Assembly: GCA_003991915.1 (NCBI GenBank)
Contig: RQTK01000881.1
Location: 148,399-212,398 of the forward strand
DNA: 64,000 bases
Direction: 5' to 3'
Origin: Elysia chlorotica
Taxonomy: Eukaryota > Mollusca > Gastropoda > Plakobranchidae
The translations under genes were made by a program, and so were the position numbers. This document shows positions 51,262 through 62,140 of the stretch, piece by piece. The notes below the pieces were generated by a model that worked only from the letters and a program-made list of their open reading frames with translations, made no database searches and had not been told where the DNA came from. Each line of letters starts with the position of its first letter. Within the stretch, counting starts at the first letter, position 1.

Positions 51262-53348
51262 CATCATCATCATCATTATCATCATCACGATTCTTACAAT
51301 TATTCCCCATCCTCCTCTTCCTCTTCCTCACCATCAAAGCTACTCTTTGATAGTGATAACAACGATTTTTGTTTAGTTCTGTTTAAAACATGTCAGTTGC
51401 AAATTATTAATAAAAAATACTGGAAGTATTTTTGTAGTGCGCGCTAGAAGCAAAAAGCTTAGTGGTGGAAGGAGGTAAAAAATTATGCCTCGACATTGTT
51501 AGCATGGTTTGCCAATACACAAAGTTGATACCAATTTCGCAAGACATAAGAAACGACAAAGTATAGCGGAAAAGGAGGAGATGTAAAAAGAAGAAGGGGA
51601 TTTTGGGGGGTGGGTGGTGGATATTGATGTCTTGGTCATTAGAATTGTGTTAGTGTGCATGTGAAAATGTTAAGCATCTTCAAGTTCTGAACATAAAAAA
51701 GAAACAAACAAAAAAACTTGTTGTGGCTGGTCTACAACGTACATCTTGTTGACACATAGCAACATAATCTATTCTTTCTATGCTAGACTAGAAGCAAACA
51801 AAAGCGTCTATTGCAAGCGATTTCCTTTGAAGTTCGGTTAATGAGTGCATAATCTGGAGAGGCGCTAATGACAAGGTCTGTAAAGCGATATAAAACAGAA
51901 ATTGAACATAAAAACATGATTTTGAGTTGCATTTATAAAAGCACTGCAAATATTAGCGAAAGGTTAAAAAAAAAAAAAAAAAATTTTTTTTTGATGAATG
52001 TACAACTGATTAAGAGACACGTTAAGGTACCGTAACAACACAATGTTTTTCACTGCAGTGCAAAAATCAAAAGAATTTAGATCTAGTTTCGACTCAGTGC
52101 AGACAAGTCTAGAGATTCTAGATCTACTCACCGCACTCATTTCCCACGCACGGAGTCAGTCCGTCGACTGAATAGGCCTAGATCTAGTTTCGACTCAGTG
52201 CAGACAAGTCTAGAGATTCTAGATCTACTCACCGCACTCATTTCCCACGCACGGAGTCAGTCCGTCGACTGACATGCGCAATGTAAACAAGCCTCAAATT
52301 AATTATACAGTCATGGCATTTTTACCAAAAAGATTAACATTTTTTAAAGCAAAAAGCGATTTGTAAATTGGCTTGCGATTGAATAAACTTGTACAGATAA
52401 TGGGTGTAAAAAACTAACGAACTTGAGTATAATATTTAGAATACCAGAGATGTTAGTGCTTCCTTCCTCGCATTCACAAATAATTAACAAATGTCATGTT
52501 AATAAGATTTATTCATTTCCAATGTGTTCATTTATTGGTGTAATTGTTGAGCTATACACTCTGTGGAGTCTGGAGGAATGGCAACCCAAATAACTTTTCA
52601 CGAAAAACTAAGAAATGGATCTTCAAAGAAAAAAATTAAATTAATTAGAGTCAGTTCGCAGAATGTAGATTTTTGTTTCGACCCTGCTTGTATCCTTGGA
52701 TCTATACAATAATATCTTGATCGATGTCATTATGATAAACTTTTAAAAATTTTAACACCGATGCTGAGATACATTGGGGCGTTTCATGAGAACTGAATTG
52801 GTTCTGAGAGACGTAAAACACATAGATGAAAAAAAATCTTACTTTTGTTGAGATTTGGAATATATGCAAATTAAAAGCCTTGGTTAACAAGTTCAATATC
52901 TGCTTATTTATATTTGTCGAAAATAAAAGCTGTGCTAACGGCAACACTTACATAATTGATTTATTTACGAATAAATCTAAAATACCAAGTAGTACATAGT
53001 CCTAATTTACAAAGGAAAAATAATCATCATTATTTTACGGAATGCGATTAATGGGACTATAATTCGCCTATATCAACATGTTTGTCGACTTTTCGACGTA
53101 GTATGAAAGTCAGTATTTCCCTACAGAGGATTATATTTTGGTTCAATATAATGTAAAAGAGCTTGATTTGGGTAAGCGTCCAAACTATTATACTAAAATC
53201 CATGACATTTCGTAAAAAAGAATACATCATCATCATCATCATCATCATAAATGTAAACGTCCAAACTATTATATTAAAACCAATGACATTTCGTGAAAAA
53301 GAGCACACTTCTATCGCAATATCTTTTTTTTTATCCTCCTCCTCCTCC

Positions 53349-53386
<38 letters not shown>

Positions 53387-54861
53387 TTAAACAATAGTTG
53401 AACCTTGATCAAAGGACAAACACAAAACCCTTGCTTTAAAACCTTCTGTGGTTTTACTTAAGTTATAAACTGGTGTTAGTTCAGATTTATTTCACATACA
53501 ACAAAGAGTGGTTGAGTAACTCACATGTCTATTTAAGGAACCAAAGAAGATTACCCTTGATATAGAAATTCAAGATTAACCAGAATGTCGAATCAAAAAC
53601 AAAAAGAGTATGTTTTTGACTGTGCTGTGCTGTTTTGCCAAAATCATAGCAAAGCACGCTAAACAAAACGCTTTTTCTTTCTTTAAGAAGCATTATCAGA
53701 AAATTGGTTACATAGGTTTATAATGAGGTAATGACTCCGGATCAAAACAACTTGGAACTTCCAAACTTAGTAACTGAGTTGTTTCTAATCATGAACCCAG
53801 AACGATGGTTGTTTGCAAAAACAAGAAAAAACCAACAAAAAAGCTATGAATGTTTTTCTAGGGGTTCTTTTCTAGCTTTTTTCACCCCAACAATTTCTTT
53901 CCTAAGTATGAGCGATGAGATAGTTATTGCGCAATTTAGCTGGTTGTAAGATCATAATTATACCCTAGTTGCTAGACAGCAATTTATCTTATTACATACA
54001 GATTAGATAACAAACATAAAATGAGGGCTTTCGGAGTGAAAAGAGATCGAAGCTATTCATACCTATTACATGAACTTTGATTTGAACCTCATTGATGTGT
54101 TGTCCCTGTCATCAACAAAATACATGTATCTATAATAAGCTGGCTGATCACAAGCCGACTGAACTATCACGTCTTGAACTGTTTAACCTCACAAAAAACT
54201 CCCTACTGCCTGACATTTACCTTTAAAGCCATACATACAGCTTACCGCAGCAATCATGTAAGTCAACAGATACTAATAAAAATTGATTAGGGCACCCATT
54301 GACAGAGATTTCCTTCACCGACTTACATGTTCTTATAATAACTTATGATAAATCCCATGTTATAAATAAAGGTTGAAATTCGGAAACTAAACGATTTTTT
54401 AAAAGAAACTCTTCAACCGAAATACAAACCAATATAAAACCTGTTGTTACTACTTTAATGTATTTTATGCTCTTAGTGTATGCAGTTTTGTAGGTAGTTC
54501 TCTATTTTTCATTAACCATTAGCTATGCAGTTTTAAAATTTTCAGATGCCACTAGTTATGCAGTTTTGTACTTTCATATGTTCTTCGCTAAGCACTGATC
54601 TACTTTTATGACCTTCTTTATGCATTTTTCTAGCTTTAAAACACTCTTTTCACTGACCTGTTATTTGGAGCTGCACTGTGCGTACAGACTTCTTATTGGC
54701 GTTGATCTGACAGAGATATTGGCCCTCATCGTCCAACGCCACATTGCGTATCCTGAGGTCCCAGTGGGACTCCGATGCTGGACCGAGAGACGCGCGTCCT
54801 GGATCCACACGTCCCGGCCCATGGAGAGAAAATGCTCTCTGCCCACCTTGCCCCAGGATAC
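44593..54861 (-). CDS. Two-Ig-domain surface protein, DPR/zig-8-like (lachesin/IgLON-related), 5' incomplete
   Basis: Minus-strand exons 54861-54658, 50892-50872, 48661-48499, 45965-45838, 45303-45265 and 44735-44593 join with consistent phases (1,1,2,1,1). The protein contains the second half of a V-type Ig domain (VSWGKVGREHFLSMGRDVWI ... LDDEGQYLCQINANKK), a short linker, a complete second Ig domain (Cys in YIRCNA, Trp in DWFKNGDKI, Cys in SGTYICRS), a Thr/Ser-rich stalk with N-x-S/T sequons, and a hydrophobic C-terminal segment. The order, the WFKNG and the DSGTYxC motifs fit DPR/zig-8 adhesion proteins best. Known of that group: neuronal cell-surface recognition through Ig1 pairing. The signal peptide and the first half of Ig1 were not found. 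One base appears missing in the Ig1 exon, so as written the gene is frameshifted there. Lachesin or IgLON membership is the main alternative. Confidence 0.78.
45265..45303 (-). CDS. 39-nt microexon in the stalk
   Basis: The acceptor (ttttttattgtatgcag) and donor ACG|GTGAGT are strong. The 39 nt are phase 1 to phase 1 and encode ADKSNVKRGHFSN-like basic stalk residues. Joined to the final exon it would create an NGT sequon across the junction. Skipping would preserve the frame, so it is a candidate alternative cassette. Confidence 0.62.
45838..45965 (-). CDS. Ig2 second-half exon
   Basis: The acceptor follows a very pyrimidine-rich tract and ends gaaatgctcag. The donor is GTC G|GTATGA (phase 1). 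It encodes SETTLTLVSEIAIMRASARD then SGTYICRSSEELIASLDVNV. DSGTYIC is the canonical F-strand motif with the second disulfide Cys. It completes the domain begun in the exon at 48499-48661. Confidence 0.82.
46030..46310. repeat. Polypurine (GGA/GAA)n tract between short direct repeats
   Basis: A purine-only run of about 130 bases (46105-46242) sits between two copies of tttgatatgatgga (46037 and 46268), each followed within about 30 bases by tggttggtcg. It lies in the Ig-gene intron upstream of the 45838-45965 exon, where on the transcribed strand it is a long pyrimidine tract. Confidence 0.85.
48048..48151. repeat. 104-bp stem-loop with perfect 24-bp inverted ends
   Basis: aatatttgatacaacacagc (then tact) at 48048-48071 is the exact reverse complement of 48128-48151, with a 56-base spacer. 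It lies in the Ig-gene intron about 350 bp downstream of the 48499-48661 exon in gene orientation. It may be a miniature inverted-repeat element or a structured RNA segment. Confidence 0.85.
48499..48661 (-). CDS. Ig2 first-half exon
   Basis: The acceptor is ctgtatttttcaccag and the donor TAT AG|GTACGG (phase 2). It encodes VITIEGKKFVESAHTAYIRC followed by NATEGNRFPEDIDWFKNGDK and the D-strand region. The first disulfide Cys, the core Trp (DWF) and a sequon NAT are visible. Confidence 0.8.
50872..50892 (-). CDS. 21-nt microexon between Ig1 and Ig2
   Basis: The acceptor (ctatcattattcccag) and the donor CAG|GTAAGA are canonical. The 21 nt are phase 1 to phase 1 and add EKPPYNP-type linker residues (GAG is completed by the G from the Ig1 exon). 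Because the length is a multiple of three, skipping it would keep the frame. Support comes from splice sites, phase and a sensible inter-domain linker; no transcript has been seen. Confidence 0.6.
51118..51295. repeat. (GTC)n and (TCA)n microsatellites around a 25-base gap
   Basis: GTC triplets at 51118-51152, N at 51153-51177, then (TCA)n to about 51262 with degenerate continuation. It lies in the Ig-gene intron between the Ig1 exon and the 21-nt microexon. Confidence 0.95.
52078..52272. repeat. 101-bp tandem duplication
   Basis: Two apparently identical 94-bp copies, 52078-52171 and 52179-52272, start tagatctagtttcgactc and end cagtccgtcgactga; the period is 101. Each copy contains CTAGATCT-type motifs and a GC-rich end, unlike the surrounding AT-rich intron. 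Confidence 0.93.
53177..53387. repeat. 81-bp tandem repeat interleaved with (ATC)n
   Basis: cgtccaaactattatactaa and the following 24 bases at 53177-53220 recur at 53258-53301 with few changes. A (CAT)8-like tract sits between them, and a second TCC/TCA tract follows at 53334-53387. Confidence 0.88.
54658..54861 (-). CDS. Ig1 second-half exon with an apparent 1-nt deletion
   Basis: The acceptor (tcctttcatccatcccag) and donor (ACA G|GTCAGT) are both good. The first part reads VSWGKVGREHFLSM ... ARLSVQH in one frame; from about 54776 the Ig pattern continues in another frame as SESHWDLRIRNVALDDEGQY then LCQIN. CAT and TCG overlap by one T at 54775-54776, which is what a single lost base would give. 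With that base the exon is 205 nt and ends in phase 1, matching every downstream exon. Known C-prime to F strand motifs of DPR/lachesin domains are all present. Confidence 0.78.
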
Positions 54862-56572
54862 CTGGGATGGATGAAAGGACAGAAAAAAGGACAACCAAAA
54901 CAGATTATTATCATGGAGTACCGTGCCGCTTGGCGATGATGACCATGTTCCTCTACATCTCCACATCATCTCCTATTTCAAAATCAGGTCGACCCCTTCG
55001 CTTCCACCGATCCATCTTCCCAGCCCATCTCAGATCTTTTCTCTCCGTCAGCCTTTCGCTCACTTTCCGTTCATTTTCCACTCGTAATAATGTGTTTGTC
55101 GATAATTATGTTTGAGCACGTGATTACCAACAAAATTAATGTGCTTGTGCTCTGATTCCACTGATTTAATCCTGTGCCTGCTTCTCTTAAGACACTTTCG
55201 GATAAAGATACTTATTAAGTATAAATATCATGTCCCTATCATGATTATTTAGGTAGAAACAAACGCAGACACCGTATTCACCATATGCATTTGTAAATAT
55301 AGATTAAAATACCGTTCATTCTGTTCGCTTTGGCCAGTTTTTGTGTTCTGTTAAACCTTTAATTTGGTTATAGAAGCACACTGATCCGTTTCAAATGTTT
55401 CTATAATTTAAAAAGATTGTCGAATGGAGAAATAGGGAATGGGGTTTCACAAAGAGTGATGTATCTTAAAGCTAGTTGGAAATCACTGGCTTTTCTGCAG
55501 GTATTTGTTAGCTCGTTAAACAATAGCGCACATAGACGACTGCGTGATTCTAAACCGCACGACTTATCCTAGTTCTGAAAGAAAACATGAAGTGTACATT
55601 AAAAAAGTGTTTACTACAAAAGGCACTATGACAATTCTATTTGTTGAGCATGACTCGTGCCTTCCAACGAAGTGGAATTGTTTTTTTTTAATGAAATCCC
55701 ATTGTATATTTTGCAGGGATAAAACGCAACAGCTCGTAAATTGGCCTCCTTCATTCAACTTAATTATTATACATTATAATCGAAGAGTTCGATTGTTTTC
55801 CCATAGCAACATTCTCCAAAACCGTCATGATACATGAGCTTACTCTGTGAAAAAAATCGGGGATAATCATTTGTAACTCGGAGAATACTTGGAGTCTATA
55901 TCTACCTGGTAGACCCTAAAAACTACTCGAAATTTGATTAAGAAGAGAGGAGGTGAGTAGTGTTAATGAATAATTAAAATTAAGTAAGCTAGATGACGGA
56001 CTTTTCTCAAAGGCCCCGTCATTTTCCACTGTTTATAGACGGTGGAGAAAAACTGGCGTTCCTTTCTACCGCTTATGAAAGGTGGAAAACCTACGCCTCT
56101 TTACACTGTTCGTATACTGATAGAAGTAAGGATTAATTGATGTTTTTTTTTATAGAAAGAGGAGCAATTATACTTCTGATCATGTTGAAACATAATTATT
56201 GCCGCAATGAACGCTGTTATTTTGCTGTTGTTTAGATCGACTATAGATCTAGATGTATTGCCAAGTATTGGTTTTGATCTAGATATTCTTGAGTTGTATT
56301 CTTAACACTTATTAATACAATTAAATTATCGCGTTTGTATAAAGGATTTCTAGTATTCGTTACTTTGTTAATATCGACAAGATAGTGTGTCCGAGTCTAT
56401 ATTATATTCAACAAATTTACCTGAAACAGGGACGAGATTTATCCAGTGAACACCACACCAAAAACATTATTTTTGTATAGAGGTAGGAATGAAGGAAAAA
56501 GAAACAGGAGAGAGACGGGTATAGCTAGTTAGCTAGATAGATACATAGAGATAGAGAGAGAGAGAGAAAGAG

Positions 56573-56609
<37 letters not shown>

Positions 56610-56627
56610 TAGAGAGAGAGAGATAGA

Positions 56628-56671
<44 letters not shown>

Positions 56672-59600
56672 TGAAAAAAAATGAAATCGAGAACAACTTT
56701 TGTGTAGTATGAGTAAACTGGAGTGACAAGCTCCCACGTTATAATCTAACATGGATTTTCCAATAGGATAACATCTAGATCTAGTCCATCTGAACGCGGC
56801 CAGGCGTTGTGTCTATATGATCTAGAACTATATCAATATAATGGAAAGTACTCGATATCAAGAGAATCTGTCTTCTGTGAGGGCTGGAGCGAAAATTGCA
56901 TCCATGGGCTACATTCAAACAGAGAAGTCAATGCCCAGGGAGACCAAACCAGAGGCCAAGTTTTGAAAGTCATCCCAGAAACTTAAGATTTGGGGATACA
57001 TTTTTGCAAAAAGGGTTACTTAATTATAAAGCAAACATACCAATAAAATAGCATTTTTTGCCTTTTGATACGTTTATTTCGCTTGTTACATTTTCGCATT
57101 ATCTAATGATTAAAGATGAATAGCGATAAATCATGGAAAGAAAACAAATACGAACAGAAAGAGACATGTGAACAAAAGAGAAAGGATAAGAAAAATATAT
57201 AAAGAAGGATATTTTTTTACAAAGACTGAACAATAGAAATAAACAACCGGAACGAGTTAGAGAGCAAGACAGGGACATATAGAGTAAAAGTAAAAGACAG
57301 TCTGGCAGAGGATGACTTGAACAAAGCTACAGAAACTCCAAAATCGACGACTCGTGGGTCCAAGAGGGAGAAAAATCCACTCAGACTTTTACTTCAGCAT
57401 AAATCGTCTACCCAATCTTCTCGATCTATCTCTGTAGAGGGCTTTGTTTAGGAAAGGCACCCATCCTTTCTCCTCTTGGCGCAGTCCGCGCGTTTCATCA
57501 CACACGCATTATCATTTCTCCCTATGGACTTGGGATTCTAGATTTCATGATAAAAAAAATACTGGGTGTTTTGTCTCCATCCTTCACCCCCACGTTTTAT
57601 GCGACAGGCGTTTGGAATTGGTCTGTCTAGAAAGTTCCTTATTTAAAGATCAGTGACGATCAGGGTAGCTATAGCTGATAAAGTTAAAACAAAACAGGGT
57701 GATTGCTATACAGTTTGCCTTCTATACATTTTTTTCGTAATGCGGTTCCTTTGATTGCATTTTAAAAACCCATTCTGAATACCATTAGGGGATTTAATGA
57801 CCTACTTAAAAATAAAATTACTTAATTATATCCAACATCGATTGTCATTTTTTTCTTCTAAACTATGCTATTTTAACTTATGGGTATTCACGACTGACAG
57901 TACCCCGGTACTCACACTGAAATCAAACAATATGTTTGGTTTTTGTTCGTCCGATGACCATGAAACTTTTTGTAATATTGTATATGTGTATATATCCACC
58001 CCTTTTATTTTTTCCCTCATTCTGTTTTGCATCATCCTTCCCTTTTCTTTAGCGTCTTCCACATTTTCACGATAAATTATGATTTATGTAGTTGTTCTAG
58101 CGTTTCTCTTTGTCTCTCTTTAACCCACTTGTATTGTAGTGCTTCGTCTCTGTTTCTGCTGTCAACTTCAGGAACCCCAGAGAGAATGTATTTTGTCATT
58201 CTGCCATCGAATTTACTGTATTATCATTATGTAGATAATTGCCTTGTCTTCTCAGAACAGTAGATCAAGAAAGGGTCCAATGTATAAGGATCAAACCAGA
58301 AGCTTGTAGGCCCTACACACATTAATCTTCGCTACTTCCCTGCCTCATTTATCACAATGCAACACATATTGACCTCAATTTATAATGTATATAATGTTTT
58401 GCCTTTCTAGATACAACGATTGTCTTCCTTAAGGAAAATCCAAAAGTTTCTGTGTTGACACAGGACAATTTAGATTGATGTCTAAGTATTAACACCTCAT
58501 TGCTCTTTAACCAGTTAAATGTACTTGGTACATATAAACATGGGAAACTGTTATAAATGAAAAGCAACTTGTTTAAACTTTTCTAAGTGTTACAAATGTA
58601 AAAAATTACCATTCTGTACTTATATTAAATACACTATAGCACTTAGCACCACAAAGAAAATTTTTGTTACATTTCCATTGTATCTAGTGTCTTCGGGGCG
58701 ATAATAGTTCTTTTTATAAATCTCTTGACGTAAGTTCATATTATTGCCTGTAGTAAAACATAGTCCAGTATCAAATAAACTAAGCTGGTCAACTGTAAAC
58801 CAGCAGAAGCAACCTGCTAGACCTCTATTAACTACCAACAGAGCCAGTGTGATCTAAGTCCGAAACCAGGGACTCGCCATCAAAGCTGTTTGTTACTTAA
58901 CTTTACTCATGGAACTCCCTTCCACGTTCGAATACATAATAATTTAAATTAGCGTATGCCTACGTCATATGACAGGAGAGACATTAGTTCTAATTGCAGA
59001 AAAATTTCCACATTTGGATCTAGATGGATAAGAAAGTGGACCCTGATCACTTTCTTATCCTTTGATTACATAAGGATAAACTCTGAGTTGTAAAAAATAA
59101 TGTGTACAAGTTTAAGGGACATGTCTGAATAGACAAACAACCTAGAGTAAGCACACATTTTTTGGGACGCCCGCGCTCCTCATTCCAACAAATTATTATC
59201 ATGATTTCATTGTATGGCATTGTAACATTGAGGCTTCGCAGTGATAAAAAGAGTGCCCTTAACACACATGCCTATGCCGTTGCCAAAGATAATTTTCCGA
59301 ATTCAACCAAAAGAAAAAGTGAGTTCTCCAATTTATTACTATGCGATGATTTGCTCTAGTTCAACTATTCAATATACATTATATATCACCTGGCAATGTC
59401 ACTCCACTTTTTAATCACCAAAGAGAGTCCCGAACAGCGATATTAGTACTACCAGATATATAATTTCATAAATTTCTGGAATTTTACATCCCGAGCTAGA
59501 AATGTAATTACGTCAATCCTGTCTTTAAACATTAAGAAAATTAAGCAGCTTACTTCAATCCAAAGTAAATTCAAGCAGGAAGCTGAGATAAGAAATAAAA

Positions 59601-60046
59601 ATCTAGGCCCTAAATTCAACTGTAATAACGGGGAAGGGAAATGTATCCACAGCAAAAAGCAAAAAAACAAAATAAAACAAAACCCCCCCATAAAAAACCA
59701 ACAACAAAACACAACCTGTCAATATGGACGTCCATCTACAACGTTATGCACTACGCGTCGTTCTTCCTATCCATAGAAAATCTCTTCTCTATTTTCTGTA
59801 AATCGCATTCATTGCACCAGAGCATAACTCCCTACGTGAATCCTTTGATCTTTCGATCTATATCCTCCAACTGATTCGCGCAAACTTGCCTAAGTTCTGA
59901 TATTGCATTGGGCAAGCTTCTACATTGAGACAGCAATCCGCAGCCTGCTTCCTTATTCCCCACATTCAGAGTTACATTTACTAGGTGTCCATATCCTCAG
60001 CATAACTCTGAATATTCATAGTATCATAACTAGATCTATAGAGGGA
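54862..60046. other. Upstream flank or large intron of the Ig gene, no exon recognised
   Basis: I looked for the missing first half of Ig1 (a Cys-bearing B strand followed by a donor) and a signal peptide on the minus strand. I found no convincing exon. Contents are AT-rich unique sequence and the GA/GATA microsatellite. The 5' exons may lie here unrecognised or beyond the window. Confidence 0.4.
56535..56672. repeat. (GA)n/(GATA)n microsatellite
   Basis: GA dinucleotides interrupted regularly by ATAG. Confidence 0.95.
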
Positions 60047-60530
60047 CATATAAGTTTTCTGCATCATAAAAACTTAGCCAGAAAAACTATAGCCGAACGG
60101 GCAAATATTATATAAAATTGTATTGAACATCGATAGGATCTTGTTGGTGCTCTTTAACTCACATGCGTCATTAATGACCAAAAATAAAACATTGCTTGAG
60201 TTCTTAACCTTCTACTAATATGCAATGTACCTACTAAAGTGTATATTTGTGATCCTGTGACCCTAATGCCATTAGACATATAAGTTTTCCGCATCATAAA
60301 ATCTTAGACAGAAAAACTACAGCAGCACGGGCAATACTGTAAAATAATTGTATTGAACATCGATATGATCTAGTTGGTGCTGTTGAAATAATATTAAAAC
60401 AATGTTAATTTTACGCATTGTACGTCATTTATGAAATAAAATCAAACATTGCTTGACTTCTTAACCTTCTACGAAAAGCAATGTACCTATTAAAGTCTGT
60501 GTTTGTGATCCTGTGACCCCAATGTCATTA
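60047..60530. repeat. Tandem duplication of about 230-250 bp
   Basis: Two diverged copies (60047-60276 and 60277-60530) share the blocks acatataagttttc, gcatcataaa, agaaaaacta, attgtattgaacatcgat, aaacattgcttga, ttcttaaccttcta and gatcctgtgaccc in the same order. The copies differ at many positions and by small indels, so the duplication is old. No coding potential is seen in either. Confidence 0.88.
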
Positions 60531-60866
60531 AACCCCATCCCCCCTAAAAAAAAACAAAAAACAAAAAACAAAAAAAAAACAAAAACAGGAACCCAACAAT
60601 ACAATTCGTGCCGAGTTAGTTTGAGTTAGATCTCTTCAGATTTTCGAGGAATACCACATAAATTATTTACCGAAAACTTAAGAGCAAAAGGAAAATGCAT
60701 AAAACTGGCTTCAAGGGTTCTGCACAAAAGCTAGCTAAAACAATGTTATTAAGGCCGTATCAGCATTCTATCAATACAGAATCTAACTGACTCTACAGGG
60801 TCAGTCCTCTATAGCTTATCAAACACCATTATCATTATTATCAACATCAATAGCATTTTACGAGTT

Positions 60867-61553
60867 GACTAGTGACCCCCAGACGCCGTCAATATAGACT
60901 AGAAACATTAGATGATACATGTTCGCCAAATAATTATAGTGTATTATAGCCATACGTAGTGATCAAGAGCGAAAGAAAAGTCAAAATAAGGACATCTATT
61001 GTTATGAGATTTATCTATAAGCTCAACAGAGCTATCTCCCTAATTATTTTTTTCCCTCTATTTTTTCAATTCTGTTTTAACTAAAATTGAGAGGAAACCG
61101 GAAACTTTGAAAAAGGACAAGGGGCAGAGCTTTTGAGAATCCTTGTGAAGGCTACAGGAAGAAATGAATGAATGAGACTTGCAGAGAGTCGAAAAAAGTG
61201 CTCAGGTATATTTTGTGCGATAATAATTGTACATTATAAGTTAAAGACAATGGCGAAGAGGAAAGGCGGATGGGAGATAAGATGAGAATTTAAACATATC
61301 TTTGAAAAACAGGAGGGAAAAATTCCTTTGTGGAGCAATGCAATGAATGAGTCTGTCCTGGTACATGTAGTAAAACATTGACTATATTTCTGGGATTGAT
61401 CCACGAACAAGAGACGAACAGTCATAACACCGGCCTGGTCTGATGTCCGACCGAGGAGGCCGTTAATTTGGCCCAGTGGATTGGTTCCCCAGTACACAGG
61501 GACCGAGGTAGGGAGATACTAATGATATTGACGGCGTCTGGGGGTCACTAGTC
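60867..61553. repeat. 29-bp perfect inverted ends bounding the left unit
   Basis: gactagtgacccccagacgc continuing to ccgtcaatat at 60867-60895 is the exact reverse complement of 61525-61553. These ends bound a 687-bp unit that contains the whole left arm and the spacer, so they look like terminal inverted repeats of a small DNA element. The second end abuts the right arm directly. Confidence 0.85.
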
Positions 61554-62140
61554 CACTGGGCCAAATTAACGGCCTCCTCGGTCGGACATCAGACCAGGCC
61601 GGTGTTATGACTGTTCGTCTCTTGTTCGTGGATCAATCCCAGAAATATAGTCAATGTTTTACTACATGTACCAGGACAGACTCATTCATTGCATTGCTCC
61701 ACAAAGGAATTTTTCCCTCCTGTTTTTCAAAGATAATATGTTTACATTCTCATCTTTTCTCCCCTCCGCCTTTCCTCTGCGCCATTGTCTTTAAATTATA
61801 ATGTACAATTATTATCGCATAAAGTAACCCGATCACTTCTTTCGCCTCTCTGCTGGTCTCATTCATTCATTTCTTCCTGTAGCCTTCACAAGGATTCTCA
61901 AAAGCTCTACCCCTTGTCCTTTTTCAAAGTTTCCGGTTTCCTCTCAATTTTAGTTAAAACAGAATTGAAAAATAGAGGGAAAAAAATAATTAGGGAGATA
62001 GCTCTGTTGAGCTTATAGATAAATCTCGTAATAATAAATAATGTCCTCATTTTGACTCTTCTTTCGCTCTTGCTCACTACGTATGGCTATACTACACTAT
62101 AATTATTTGGCGAACATGTATCATCTAATGTTTCTAGTCT
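60896..62140. repeat. Large inverted repeat (arms about 585 bp, 75-bp spacer)
   Basis: The left arm 60896-61478 and the right arm 61554-62140 are reverse complements with only scattered differences (for example gacaatggcgaagaggaaag versus the complement of ctttcctctgcgccattgtc). A peptide in the left arm on the minus strand (LLFVDQSQKYSQCFTTCTRT) recurs on the plus strand of the right arm purely because of this symmetry. No coding function is claimed. The arms would form a long hairpin in single-stranded DNA or RNA. Confidence 0.95.

Noticed and set aside
56415..56480. Possible signal-peptide exon of the Ig gene (ATG, short hydrophobic stretch, donor at a GTAAAT)
   Set aside because: The peptide MFLVWCSLDKSRPCFR is too short and not signal-like, and nothing links it to Ig1.
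57868..58062. Minus-strand ORF considered as the missing Ig1 first half
   Set aside because: No B-strand Cys pattern and no usable donor site.
58620..58838. Minus-strand ORF ending in a hydrophobic segment
   Set aside because: No recognisable domain, no splice context, AT-rich surroundings; probably chance.
61234..61801. Matching peptides on opposite strands that look like a duplicated small gene
   Set aside because: The match is caused by the inverted repeat; there is no family similarity and the frames are short.
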